A DNA stretch of 64,000 nucleotides, from positions 1 to 64,000 of IMG/VR virus record IMGVR_UViG_3300033991_000293; one strand, written 5' to 3'. Positions 43,388 to 51,764 of this stretch are shown one piece after another. Each line of letters begins with the position of its first letter. Position 1 is the first letter of the stretch. Below the pieces are notes generated by a model. That model saw only the letters and a list, made by a program, of their open reading frames with translations, did not search any database and had not been told where the DNA came from. This DNA is from a virus. Position numbers and translations under genes: made by a program.

Positions 43388-43585
43388 ATGATCATCACCG
43401 TCAAGATAGCCATTGATCCATACAACACCGAACTGCGTGTGGAGCATGATGCCATCGAAAAGGCAGGGGCAGAACAGGCCAACTTGGTGACCAAGTTAGA
43501 GGAAGGCATCCGGCAGTTTATCGCCGACGAGTATGGCGAGAAAGTCGCAAAAGACCTGGTCAATGTCTTTGTGACCATCCAGTAA
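43388..43585 (+). CDS. Small hypothetical protein
   Basis: 65 residues from ATG 43388, directly after the radical SAM stop. Strand (MIITVKIAIDPYNTELRVE), then helix (KLEEGIRQFIADEYGEKVAK). Function unknown. Confidence 0.55.
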   Translation: MIITVKIAIDPYNTELRVEHDAIEKAGAEQANLVTKLEEGIRQFIADEYGEKVAKDLVNVFVTIQ

Positions 43586-43598
43586 CACAGGAGGGACG

Positions 43599-43910
43599 AT
43601 GTCCAAGAGAGCGAGCGTGACCAGAAAAACAAGTGGGAATTGGGTAATGGCACGTACCCTGCATGCGAATACCATCGTGCAACTTGAAGATGGGAGAGTG
43701 GGTATCCTCGTGAGAAACACAGGGGACCCGAAAACGTATTGGGTGAGAGTATCCTATGAACAGGCAGTCGGCATAACGCCCACCACGTCGATCTTGTTGG
43801 TTGCCAGTCACATCTATCTCGCCCAGGAGTGGTTGGGCAAGTATCTGAAATCTGGCCCCGAAGAACAAGACCTGATGGTGCAGCATGGGAAAGCCTACAG
43901 CCGATCATGA
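43599..43910 (+). CDS. Small basic hypothetical protein
   Basis: 103 residues, AGGAGGG site. Basic N-terminus (SKRASVTRKTSGNW) and a beta barrel-like middle (TIVQLEDGRVGILVRNTGD, TYWVRVSYEQAVG). Overlaps the next gene by 26 bases. Function unknown. Confidence 0.55.
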   Translation: MSKRASVTRKTSGNWVMARTLHANTIVQLEDGRVGILVRNTGDPKTYWVRVSYEQAVGITPTTSILLVASHIYLAQEWLGKYLKSGPEEQDLMVQHGKAYSRS

Positions 43911-44370
43911 GTGTATCCTGTGTGGCCAGCCGGCACCGGATTACACCACCAGTGTGCTGATCAATAAGGGACGGCAGTACTTTGGCCACACAGTGGTCAA
44001 TGTCCATATAGAATGCCTGCTCACCATCACGCATGGTACATTCTGCCAACTGGATGATCTGCCCAAATTGAAATACAACTCTGCCTTCCTGGAGGGTATC
44101 CGGCAGTGGGATGATGGCATTTGCCTCGAACACTTCATCAACGACGAGCAGAGATTTCGCAAGCACTTTCCTCACCTCGTGAATGAAATCTGGCAATTGC
44201 ATGACCTGCTCAAGAAAGCAGGGGCAGATGTCCTTATCAGTCGCAGTTGTTGGTTAGGGACATATAGGCCGGTAGACCGCCTGGCTAAACTCCGCCAGCA
44301 ATGGCAGGAACTCATAGCCAGGAAACCTCACCTCGCCTATGTCCAGGCCACCTTCGACCTATCGAGTTGA
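43885..44370 (+). CDS. Zinc-finger-like hypothetical protein
   Basis: 161 residues. N-terminal C-x2-C (HECILCGQPAPDY), then H-x-E-C (VHIECLLTITHG), a likely treble-clef zinc site. Helical C-terminus (NEIWQLHDLLKKAGADVLIS). Last gene of the operon. Function unknown. Confidence 0.6.
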   Translation: MGKPTADHECILCGQPAPDYTTSVLINKGRQYFGHTVVNVHIECLLTITHGTFCQLDDLPKLKYNSAFLEGIRQWDDGICLEHFINDEQRFRKHFPHLVNEIWQLHDLLKKAGADVLISRSCWLGTYRPVDRLAKLRQQWQELIARKPHLAYVQATFDLSS

Positions 44371-44676
44371 CAACTCAGGTTGACAGGGTACTGCTGGCGG
44401 CTCCACCGCATCTGCACATAATTTGTGACCCACCGGAACCCGCAGGCCATACTCCCAATCGGCCATTAGCCCTCTCCCTCCCTGCTGGCCAGGGGGAGAA
44501 AAGAATCTAGTCCAAGAACCATAATGCCAGCAGAGAATCACGAACGGAGTCCAGCGCCCACGCCAGTAAATCCGCCTGGCCACAAACCAGCGCCCGCCAG
44601 CTTTGCTACCCCTTCCAACTTCCGACAAGAGTCATTATGTCAAATTACCCCTTCCAACTCGACATAATCTGTAGCA
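44371..44676. other. Intergenic stretch without a confident gene
   Basis: A minus-strand frame from ATG 44466 (behind GGGAGGGAGAGGG) would give 35 residues (MADWEYGLRVPVGHKL...). Just upstream another frame (DLLAWALDSVRDSLLALWFL) is coding-like but lacks a start. TACCCCTTCCAACT occurs twice (about 44607 and 44648). This looks like a decayed gene or short leader; TTGACAACTCAG stands at 44367. Confidence 0.4.
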
Positions 44677-44946
44677 CTACACGCAATGATGTCGTTTCTT
44701 GCCCACGCGCCTGCGCCGACCCCGCGAACTCTTCACAGGGGGAAGATCGACCAAGCGCGCCATTTGCACGGAATCAGGCTCTAACGCGATTGCAGGCTTT
44801 AGGACAATTGTCGTCCGATTGATGCGAATGACGACGAATGTAAAGCCTTTGATCTCCACCGATTCCCCGACCCTGAGTATAGGCCATCCTGCTGGAGCAG
44901 CCTCCCCAGGAGCCAACTCAGAAAATCGACCAGTATTTGGATTCAT
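44677..44946 (-). CDS. Small basic-tailed hypothetical protein
   Basis: 89 residues, overlapping the end of the membrane protein gene by 29 bases. Beta-rich centre (GESVEIKGFTFVVIRINRTT) and a very basic end (SSRGRRRRVGKKRHH) that could bind nucleic acid. Function unknown. Confidence 0.55.
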   Translation of the reverse strand: MNPNTGRFSELAPGEAAPAGWPILRVGESVEIKGFTFVVIRINRTTIVLKPAIALEPDSVQMARLVDLPPVKSSRGRRRRVGKKRHHCV

Positions 44947-45766
44947 AGAAACCCCCTTTTACCATTGCCAGGCCGACCAGCCACGTGATCACAGTCAGCC
45001 CAATCAGTACCCAGGCCCGCTCGCGCCGATAGATGAAAGCCAATACCGGCACCAAGTGGTAAATCAGGAGATACGGCGATGTGAGCAGGCCAAGCGCCAA
45101 CCATTCAGCCTGGCCCATTGGGCCAGCACCCACCAGCAGGATCGCCCCGACAATCCCGACCTGGCTGATGCTGTGGGAAGTTTGCCAGTTTACCGCTTGG
45201 GTAGAGACCGGCACCCTGGCAGGCCAAAAACCCCAAACCAGAAAAGAACACAGTGTCACCGCCACCACCGGCAGGAACATCCGGACCCCGCCCCGCCAGG
45301 CCCTGGCCAATGCCCACCAGCACAGGATGTGTGGTTTGCAGGCCACCAATAGCAATGACCACTGTGGAGGAAGCAGGAAGGCCAGGGGCAGGAACACATC
45401 GATCTGGCCATAGTGCAGCGCCGCCAGCACCGGCATGGACAGTGCCAGCAGCAACACGCGCCACCAATCACGGCAGTAGACCGCAAGGACTGCAAAGCCC
45501 AGGGAGATAAAAACCCCGTAGCCTACAAGGGGGGGAAGAATTGCGATGGGATGAAGCAGCACAAATAGCCAGGGGGGATAACACGCCCAGGCAAAGCGAT
45601 ATGGATCGTCGAGGGGATGGAGTGCAGCAGGCCGGAAGTACCGCATCCAATCTGAATCTGCGATGTCTCCAGGAGCCAGTGATGCCCCGAAGATGGCCAC
45701 CAGCAGGAAGGCCACCAGAACAGCCGCCATACCGACTGCACGACTGGCCTGGATTTTAGGCATCAT
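44918..45766 (-). CDS. Polytopic membrane protein, DUF2029/GT-C glycosyltransferase-like
   Basis: 282 residues from ATG 45766, which overlaps the previous stop; ATG 45778 or 45763 are also possible. About eight hydrophobic segments. The first loop has D-W-M-R-Y-F-R-P-A-A and the second region F-A-W-A-C-Y-P-P-W-L-F-V-L-L-H-P, as in DUF2029/GT87 mannosyltransferases that use lipid-linked sugars. It is shorter than typical members (near 400). In a phage it might alter the host surface and block superinfection; this is inference. Confidence 0.6.
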   Translation of the reverse strand: MMPKIQASRAVGMAAVLVAFLLVAIFGASLAPGDIADSDWMRYFRPAALHPLDDPYRFAWACYPPWLFVLLHPIAILPPLVGYGVFISLGFAVLAVYCRDWWRVLLLALSMPVLAALHYGQIDVFLPLAFLLPPQWSLLLVACKPHILCWWALARAWRGGVRMFLPVVAVTLCSFLVWGFWPARVPVSTQAVNWQTSHSISQVGIVGAILLVGAGPMGQAEWLALGLLTSPYLLIYHLVPVLAFIYRRERAWVLIGLTVITWLVGLAMVKGGFYESKYWSIF

Positions 45767-47204
45767 GCACCTCGCCATTTGCAGTCTGCACCAGCCTGGG
45801 TTGCAGGCCCATCAACGCCAGACGCTCGAGTGTAGCCGCGCAGTATTTAGGCTCAATGTCCTGCCCAAAAACAACGCGCCCCATGCGCTCGCCTGCTACG
45901 ATAGTCGCCCCCAGGCCCACAAACGGATCAAGCCCTAGTGATCCAGGTAGTGATGAGTTTTTGATGTGCGCCGCCACCAGTTCCGGCGGTTTGGCGGTAG
46001 GATGATAAATCGACCGTTTTGGCCGACTGACGACGATCACCGATGTCTGATTCCTACCACCATACCATGACCGCCTGTGCCCCTGTGTCCAGCCGTAGAG
46101 GATAGCCCCATGTTCTTCTGCATAATGCAGGCCGGCATCGATATCGGGAGCAGCCTCGCCTTCTTCTTCCATGCCACCGTACCACGGAACTTCACCGCCC
46201 TGAGTCCAGCCATAGAGGATTGGCTCATGGCGGTAGTGATAGTCTGAGTGGCCAAGCACCATGCTATCCTTGACCCAAACCAGGTCTTGGTGCAGGAGCC
46301 ACCCCGCCTCACGAAAACAGCGCATAAAGATCTCGGTCAGTGGTCCCCCTGGGTGACACACATAGATGGGACATCCCTTCACGAGAAATGGGGATATCGC
46401 CGCGAACGATTCTGAAAGAAGCGTCTCGATCTCCTCCGGAGAGTCCCCCTGAAGCACCAGCGCATCCTTTGTGCGCCCCGCATAGTCTGCCCCATAAGGC
46501 GGATCTGTCCATACCCATGCTGCCAGGTTGTCAGCCATGAGATTAGCCAAGTCGTACCGACTTCGGGAGTTTCCACAACGCAGGCAGTGCCATCCACCTC
46601 GTACAGTCCTGGAGGGGATAGCCCATAACTGGCCAATCTCAACTTGCCAGATATCCAGCAGCCGTTCAGGGGCATCGCCGCCCTGTGGTCCTGGATCGTC
46701 CCCCACCTCAGCCCCAGGCAGTTGATCAAGATTCAGACTGGCAAACATCTCGGCCAACCGCTCTTCAGTACCAGCCGCCAGCGCCGCCAATTCCTGGCCC
46801 GCCTGCTGGTGGATATCCACCAGCAGGAGTCCCAATTGTTCCTGGTCTGGATCTGAGAGTCTAGCCATTTCATTGTCGACCGCCAGGTAAGCCATGACCT
46901 CGACCTGGCTCCAGGTAACAGGCAGGATATCGGCCTTCAGAGTTTGCCAACGTTCTAGCACCATCGCCCGCCAGACCCCCTCGCCTGCCACGATCAGGAA
47001 TGCCCCATCGCCCCGATCTTGTAGCACGAGGGATTTGACCTGGCCAAAGCGCCGCAGGGAATAGCGCAGCCTGGCAATCTGAGTGGGACCGTGTTTGTTG
47101 TAATTTTGGGGATGTGGTACACAAGCGGAGATAGGGACATCGTCCCGATGGATGACCTCGCCCACCGGTAGATTATCTGCCGATGGAGCAGCCTTCTTTT
47201 TCAT
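45756..47204 (-). CDS. ParB-domain / DNA methyltransferase fusion
   Basis: 482 residues. Residues about 15-120 are a ParB/Srx-type domain (DVPISACVPHPQNYNKHGPT, LRRFGQVKSLVLQDRG, IVAGEGVWRAMVLERW). A beta-class methyltransferase follows: WTDPPYGADY near 235, KPPELVAAHIKNSS, and motif I LDPFVGLGATIVAGERMGR near 430. Between about 322 and 382 a stretch is doubled: HEPILYGWTQGGEVPWYGG then HGAILYGWTQGHRRSWYGG. Predicted to modify adenine (N6) or cytosine (N4); no partner nuclease is seen. Confidence 0.85.
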   Translation of the reverse strand: MKKKAAPSADNLPVGEVIHRDDVPISACVPHPQNYNKHGPTQIARLRYSLRRFGQVKSLVLQDRGDGAFLIVAGEGVWRAMVLERWQTLKADILPVTWSQVEVMAYLAVDNEMARLSDPDQEQLGLLLVDIHQQAGQELAALAAGTEERLAEMFASLNLDQLPGAEVGDDPGPQGGDAPERLLDIWQVEIGQLWAIPSRTVRGGWHCLRCGNSRSRYDLANLMADNLAAWVWTDPPYGADYAGRTKDALVLQGDSPEEIETLLSESFAAISPFLVKGCPIYVCHPGGPLTEIFMRCFREAGWLLHQDLVWVKDSMVLGHSDYHYRHEPILYGWTQGGEVPWYGGMEEEGEAAPDIDAGLHYAEEHGAILYGWTQGHRRSWYGGRNQTSVIVVSRPKRSIYHPTAKPPELVAAHIKNSSLPGSLGLDPFVGLGATIVAGERMGRVVFGQDIEPKYCAATLERLALMGLQPRLVQTANGEVHDA

Positions 47205-47263
47205 TCAGCCTCCAATCCGATTGACAACTCAGCCGCACAATTGCTCGCCCTGCCCTGCCGTAC

Positions 47264-47292
47264 AGTATAGCAGAGAAATCGAGAAAAGTCTA
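47264..47292 (-). promoter_or_regulatory. Leftward promoter of the methyltransferase operon
   Basis: Minus strand TAGACT (47287-47292), 17 bp, TATACT (47264-47269), with TG one base before the -10 (extended -10). Divergent from the partition promoter 35 bp away. Confidence 0.55.
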
Positions 47293-47326
47293 GCCCCATT
47301 GGGTACTATGTTCACCGATTTACTAC

Positions 47327-47355
47327 TTGACACCAATTCACAGAAGGTGTATAAT
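47327..47355 (+). promoter_or_regulatory. Consensus promoter of the partition operon
   Basis: TTGACA (47327-47332), 17 bp, TATAAT (47350-47355), a perfect match. Inverted ACACC and GGTGT flank the spacer (47330-47334 and 47346-47350) and could be an operator for autoregulation by the downstream proteins. Confidence 0.85.
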
Positions 47356-47390
47356 ACCTGTACATTTGTCTTATAGAAGAAAGGAGTCCG

Positions 47391-47654
47391 ATGGACACAC
47401 CAGAACCGACAACAGTACAGGCAGATTTCACGTCCAGTGCTAAGGCCGACCCCGACCCCATCCTCGTCTCGGTCACCGATCTGCGCCGAGATATGGCGAA
47501 GTATTTCGGCCTGGCCTCCAGGGGTGAGATTGTGGTGATCACGAAAGAGGGAGTGCCCTACCTTCAACTTGTCCCTGTCCGCTATAGGTATTACATCCCC
47601 GATGTGCTGGAACAGTCTGTCCCTCGCGCCACGCCCGCTGTGGCCAGCGAGTAA
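47391..47654 (+). CDS. Phd/YefM antitoxin-like protein
   Basis: 87 residues, AAGGAG site. The middle matches the Phd fold: ILVSVTDLRRDMAKYFGLAS then GEIVVITKEGVPYLQLVPV. Long N-terminal and C-terminal extensions are unusual. No Doc or RelE-type toxin follows; ParA is next. It may be an orphan antitoxin against host toxins, or the operon regulator. Confidence 0.7.
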   Translation: MDTPEPTTVQADFTSSAKADPDPILVSVTDLRRDMAKYFGLASRGEIVVITKEGVPYLQLVPVRYRYYIPDVLEQSVPRATPAVASE

Positions 47655-47684
47655 GTCCTCAAGAAATCCCAGGAGGGTTGACCC

Positions 47685-48449
47685 ATGATCACATTTTGTG
47701 TAGTGAATCAAAAGGGTGGGACAGCGAAAACCACGACCGCCGTCACGATGGCCCATGCCCTGGCGCTCGAGGGACGACGAACCCTTATCGTCGACACCGA
47801 CCCCCAGGGGCATGTGGCTGTGGCCCTGGGAAAGGATAAGGCCCCAGGTATCCGCGCATTGATTGAGCAGCCCCATAACCTGCCGCTCGTGCAGGCCCGC
47901 CCCAACCTGTGGATGCTGCCGAGTGACAAATCCACCGAACAGGCCAAGTGTATCCTGACCGGTATGCCATTTAGGGAGACTATCCTGCGTAGAGCCCTGG
48001 CCAACCTAGACTTTGATGTCACCGTGATTGACTGTGCCCCAAGTCTAGATGTCCTGCACCTTGCCGCTATGATCGCCGCCAACTGGATGATCATCCCGAC
48101 CCGTCTGGATTTCCTGGCAGTGGACGGAGTGAATGAAGTCCTCCGTACACTGACCACAGTCCGCCAGGCCGGCACCGCCCCGCGAGTCTTGGGTATCTTG
48201 CCGACCTTTCTCGACCGGCAGACCTCCGAGACAGTTGTCCAACTCCGTACTTTGGCCAGCGCCTTTGTCAGTCTGGTCCTCCCACCCATCCCTGTGGATA
48301 CCAAACTGCGTGAAGCGCCAGCACATGGCTTGACGATCTGGGAGTATGCTCCCACGTCTCGCAGTGTTGTGGGTACACAAACCGGAAATGGACGCAAGGT
48401 TGGAGGATATCTGGAATTCATGGCACGAGTGAGGAGAGTCCTGAAATGA
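47685..48449 (+). CDS. parA: ParA-type partition ATPase
   Basis: 254 residues, AGGAGG site. Deviant Walker A KGGTAKTTTAV (from about residue 10), Walker A' VDTDPQGHVAVALG, and Walker B VTVIDCAPSLDVL. The C-terminal part has the usual GILPTFLDRQTSETVVQL helix region. The short N-terminus places it with the small ParA group that pairs with ribbon-helix-helix partners. It moves plasmid copies to daughter cells. Confidence 0.9.
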   Translation: MITFCVVNQKGGTAKTTTAVTMAHALALEGRRTLIVDTDPQGHVAVALGKDKAPGIRALIEQPHNLPLVQARPNLWMLPSDKSTEQAKCILTGMPFRETILRRALANLDFDVTVIDCAPSLDVLHLAAMIAANWMIIPTRLDFLAVDGVNEVLRTLTTVRQAGTAPRVLGILPTFLDRQTSETVVQLRTLASAFVSLVLPPIPVDTKLREAPAHGLTIWEYAPTSRSVVGTQTGNGRKVGGYLEFMARVRRVLK

Positions 48450-48880
48450 GTAAGCACCTGGGCCCCAATGTTGTGGATGCCGCTCAGGTCATCCCTGAAC
48501 CTGAACTATCTCGTGTGCGCCGACCATCAGTTGATCCGGCAGTCGCCGCTCTCCTCGGCCAGGATGATCAGCGTCAGGCCATGCAGATTATGACACCGGC
48601 AGGCCGCAGGAAGTGGAAGCGGGAGCAGGCCCGAACTCGCGCAACGTATGACCTGCCGCAGGCCCTGCTCGATGCTGTCCGGCAGGTAGGAGAGCAGGAA
48701 GCCCTGCCCAATAGTGCAGTCGTAGCCGCCCTCGTAGCCCAGGGGTTACATCATCTCCAGGCCGGCACCTGGAGCCTGGAGGGAGCAAAGTCAATGGCCC
48801 GCTCGCCGCTTTTCGAGTACCTGGTGGATGAAGAAACAGTGCTGGCCATTTTGACCGGAAAACTGAGTTTACAGATTTGA
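48446..48880 (+). CDS. Ribbon-helix-helix centromere-binding protein (ParB-like)
   Basis: 144 residues, ATGA overlap with ParA. Residues about 65-105 fit an RHH fold: ATYDLPQALLDAVRQVGEQE followed by ALPNSAVVAALVAQGL. The disordered N-terminal part is basic and could touch ParA. The direct-repeat array downstream is the expected binding site. Confidence 0.7.
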   Translation: MSKHLGPNVVDAAQVIPEPELSRVRRPSVDPAVAALLGQDDQRQAMQIMTPAGRRKWKREQARTRATYDLPQALLDAVRQVGEQEALPNSAVVAALVAQGLHHLQAGTWSLEGAKSMARSPLFEYLVDEETVLAILTGKLSLQI

Positions 48881-48914
48881 GGGAAATCCTGCCGACAGGC
48901 CAGAATGTGGCCGA

Positions 48915-48998
48915 ACGGCACCGTTATACGGCACCCACTATGGTGCCCCTGATGGCACCCTGGACGGCACCCTGGATGGCACCGTTATACGGCACCGC
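48915..48998 (+). repeat. GGCACC iteron array, probable centromere (parS)
   Basis: GGCACC occurs at 48917, 48930, 48954, 48966, 48978 and 48991, with its inverse GGTGCC at 48942. The seven units are 12-13 bp apart throughout, and ACGGCACCGTTATACGGCACC-like blocks open and close the array. It lies 34 bases after the RHH gene. RHH proteins bind such short repeats cooperatively. Confidence 0.75.
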
Positions 48999-49045
48999 CT
49001 GATGCCCTACGATGGCAGGAGAGTCCTGAAAAGTCCTATGCTGGA

Positions 49046-49086
49046 CAACTCTACGTGTAGGCGATTTCTGACCCTAGAATCGCCTC
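49046..49086 (+). other. Hairpin before the translocase gene
   Basis: GTAGGCGATT pairs with AATCGCC and the following CTAC (one bulged base) around a 10-nt loop. It follows the iterons and precedes the AGGAGG of the FtsK-like gene; no T-run. Perhaps an operator or attenuator. Confidence 0.4.
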
Positions 49087-49110
49087 CTACGGAATTGAGC
49101 AGGAGGAAAT

Positions 49111-51213
49111 GTGAGAAAGAAAATCGAATTCATGGCAGACCGGATCGAAGCCCTTTTGTCTCTGCATAAAGTGCCCGCCAGGGTTGCAGGGGGAACACTA
49201 ACCCCGCGATGGATACGCTTTCAGGTCTTGCCGCAACCTGGCTATAAGATCAGCCGCATCAAGGGATTGACAGAGGAACTCGCAGCCGCTTTGGATGTAC
49301 CCAACGTCCGAGTGGCACGCATGGGAGCAGCGATCACCATCGAAGTGCCACGGGATGACCAGCAGCCGGTCAGGTTTGTCCCGCTCATGGCATATCTGGC
49401 TGAGGAGGGGGGATTTGTCCATAGCAATGCCCTAATTGGCCTATGTGAAGATGGAGCCCCCCTCCTGGTCCGGATTGCTTCCCCCGATGTCGCCCATATT
49501 CTGATTGCGGGAAACACAGGATCAGGCAAGACCATGCTGATGACGTCCATGATCATGAGTCTGGCCATGACCCATAGGCCCCCCACCCCATCGGAACTGC
49601 TTCAAAGCAGGTATGCGAAACAGGCAAAACCGGAATCTGGTGGGCAGCAGACCCTGGGACTGATTCTGGTTGACCCAAAGGGGCATGCCTTTGCCCCGTT
49701 TGTCGATCTGCCGCATTTGATCAGACCCATCATCCATGATCACGCTGAAACTACAGAATGCCTGGCCAGTCTTGTCCGCCTGATGGAGAAAAGAAGCGCC
49801 TCGCCCAACTTCACCGACCCCACGATCATCCTCTTTATCGACGAACTCGCCGACTACCTGATGGTGGAAGGCAAACAGGCAAACTTTCTCTTGACCCGCC
49901 TGACACAAAGGGGAAGGGAAGCAGGTATCCACATTGTTGCTGCGACCCAAAAGCCAACAGCCGCCGTGCTCGGGCCCCTGGTGAAAGCCAACTTCCCTGT
50001 GCGTCTCGTTGGGCGAGTGGCATCCATCGAAGATGCCCGCACAGGGACAGGATGGGCAGGGACAGGAGCAGAAAGATTACAGGGGAGTGGGGATTTCCTG
50101 GCGATTGGGGAAGGCCGATCTCTGCATTTCCAGTCGCCCCATGTCTCTGTCGAGGAACTAGAACGCATAGTCACCTGGATCTGCAAGACAGGGGGATGGA
50201 CAAAGCAGCCCCCCGAACATCAGCAGGGGAAAGATACTCTTGGCAGCAAGGTGATGAGCAGCCTGGACAAGATTGTTGCACTATTCGTGCAGCCGGCTCC
50301 AGCACCGCAGGAACCACCGCCCCAGGTCAAAGCCCAGGCGACACCTGCCCCCCCATCCTCCGCACTGCTGACCCGCCCCCAGGAAGATATACTGCCGCCT
50401 GCGCCCCCGCCCGCCCCAGATGACGTGGAAGTGCTGGTGCAACGTCTGCAGGCCCTGGATTGGGACCCGAACCGCTCTATCCGCGAAGCCTGTCGCGCCC
50501 TGGGCAAAAGTGAAGGGGGAGCCCCCTACCGTTTGGTTTCACAGGCAGTCGAACGTCTAAGGGCAGCCGCATTGACAAGCCAAGACGACAGTCAAGATGC
50601 GCAGCAGCAGGAGGAACAAGCCACCAGCGCCATCGAATGGCAGGTATATGAATGTCGCCTGCCGGTCAGTGACATCAGCCTGGCACAAGTCCTCATGGGG
50701 GATGATCAGCCAGGGGATGATCAGCAGGGAAGGGGGGAACAAGTCCAGGAGGGGATGCTGCCTCCCATAGAACTGCCAGCGACTGCGACTGCGACTGCGA
50801 ACGCTACCACCGAGAAAGACCCCGACGCCACGCCAGCGCCGGATCTGCCGCCTTCTTTCGATAGTCGCAGTCGCACAGTCGCAGGGGAAGCAATCGACCC
50901 TGCCCGCATCCCCCCATCCATCTGGCTGGATCGGGAGTGCCTGCACCGCCTCGACCCACTGGCCAGGCTTTGGTTGCAGATACTCCAGCGCCAGGCCGAT
51001 GCTACAATACAACTGGCCCAAATCAGCGCCGACCTGCTGAGACTGACCACTGCTGGCAAGATGCATGGGGATGGTGATCACCTGGAGTTTCTATCCAATG
51101 CCCTGCAGGCCCTGCGCCTCAATATGGAAGCCAGGGACCGTGACCGCACAATCGATGCCTTTGCTGATGTACTCGACGCCGTGTTGATCGGGATAGGGGG
51201 AAAGTCAGAGTGA
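49111..51213 (+). CDS. FtsK/HerA-type DNA translocase
   Basis: 700 residues from GTG 49111 (AGGAGG before it; the ATG at 49109 is followed at once by TGA). Walker A IAGNTGSGKTMLMTS (about 131-145), Walker B TIILFIDELADYL (about 238-250), then HIVAATQKPTAAVLGPLVKA, the FtsK RecA-fold signature. The N-terminal 130 residues resemble the FtsK beta domain. The C-terminal half is a Pro/Gln-rich linker, a winged helix-like patch (RSIREACRALGKSEGGAPYR) and a helical end. It may act in plasmid segregation, conjugative-type transfer or DNA clearance. Confidence 0.85.
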   Translation: MRKKIEFMADRIEALLSLHKVPARVAGGTLTPRWIRFQVLPQPGYKISRIKGLTEELAAALDVPNVRVARMGAAITIEVPRDDQQPVRFVPLMAYLAEEGGFVHSNALIGLCEDGAPLLVRIASPDVAHILIAGNTGSGKTMLMTSMIMSLAMTHRPPTPSELLQSRYAKQAKPESGGQQTLGLILVDPKGHAFAPFVDLPHLIRPIIHDHAETTECLASLVRLMEKRSASPNFTDPTIILFIDELADYLMVEGKQANFLLTRLTQRGREAGIHIVAATQKPTAAVLGPLVKANFPVRLVGRVASIEDARTGTGWAGTGAERLQGSGDFLAIGEGRSLHFQSPHVSVEELERIVTWICKTGGWTKQPPEHQQGKDTLGSKVMSSLDKIVALFVQPAPAPQEPPPQVKAQATPAPPSSALLTRPQEDILPPAPPPAPDDVEVLVQRLQALDWDPNRSIREACRALGKSEGGAPYRLVSQAVERLRAAALTSQDDSQDAQQQEEQATSAIEWQVYECRLPVSDISLAQVLMGDDQPGDDQQGRGEQVQEGMLPPIELPATATATANATTEKDPDATPAPDLPPSFDSRSRTVAGEAIDPARIPPSIWLDRECLHRLDPLARLWLQILQRQADATIQLAQISADLLRLTTAGKMHGDGDHLEFLSNALQALRLNMEARDRDRTIDAFADVLDAVLIGIGGKSE
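50776..50797 (+). repeat. Short GCGACT tandem repeat in the translocase gene
   Basis: GCGACT repeats about 3.5 times, coding Ala-Thr pairs in the flexible linker (ATATATANATT). In-frame, so copy changes would alter linker length only. Confidence 0.6.
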
Positions 51214-51764
51214 ATTGGACAGAACTGCTCGCCGCCTTCGGGAGCCTATGGGAAGTGCCCCGCCGAGTCCAGGCCATGTTGACTAGGCCCCTGGTAGATA
51301 TCCCGATCTATCGCCTGGCCAATTGGAGTGGATGGGAAGGTGAACGGCTCCTGGCGTATTATGGAGTCCGTACCTACAGCCGTGGTTTTGACCCAATCTT
51401 GGGTGAGTACCGCCAGGATGACCCACACTGCCTCCATCTCTATGTTTCGATCAAGCAGGCAAGATGGGCCGAACATCTGCTGCTCGCCGCCCGGGCCCCA
51501 TTGGCCCTCATTCGATGGCATACCTATTATCCGCCCTTCATGCCTGTACCCTGGCATGCACCATTGAAGCCTGCCGGAGTGACCGGTTGGCTCCTGACTG
51601 CGCTCGACGCCCTGACGGGCGACACAGTAACCCGGCACCTGGAGACTTTGCTTCAGGCCGGAGAAAGGACACCACGATGTTTGTACCGCAAATTGTATCC
51701 CAGGCCCCGCAAGCACCGGAAAAGAAACCGAAAGCCCGCCGATGGCCATACGTTTTATTGGTAG
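51210..51764 (+). CDS. Hypothetical protein after the translocase
   Basis: 184 residues from GTG 51210, overlapping the translocase stop. Opens with a helix (WTELLAAFGSLWEVPRRVQA), a W-S-G-W-E-G-E-R-L-L motif, strands, and a very basic end (RKLYPRPRKHRKRNRKPADG). The last 88 bases overlap the next gene in another frame. It resembles small replication-relaxation or DNA-binding accessory proteins only in general form; no family recognised. Confidence 0.55.
   Translation: MNWTELLAAFGSLWEVPRRVQAMLTRPLVDIPIYRLANWSGWEGERLLAYYGVRTYSRGFDPILGEYRQDDPHCLHLYVSIKQARWAEHLLLAARAPLALIRWHTYYPPFMPVPWHAPLKPAGVTGWLLTALDALTGDTVTRHLETLLQAGERTPRCLYRKLYPRPRKHRKRNRKPADGHTFYW

Noticed and set aside
42349-44202. Minus-strand frame of 617 residues
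   Set aside because: It lies opposite the radical SAM gene with its C-x3-C-x2-C motif and several genes with ribosome sites, and shows no domain pattern.
47708-48457. Minus-strand frame of 249 residues opposite parA
   Set aside because: ParA on the plus strand has all Walker motifs and a ribosome site; the opposite frame is a shadow of its codon bias.
48915-48998. CRISPR array
   Set aside because: The units are only 12-13 bp apart with no spacers; the array fits iterons for a DNA-binding protein.
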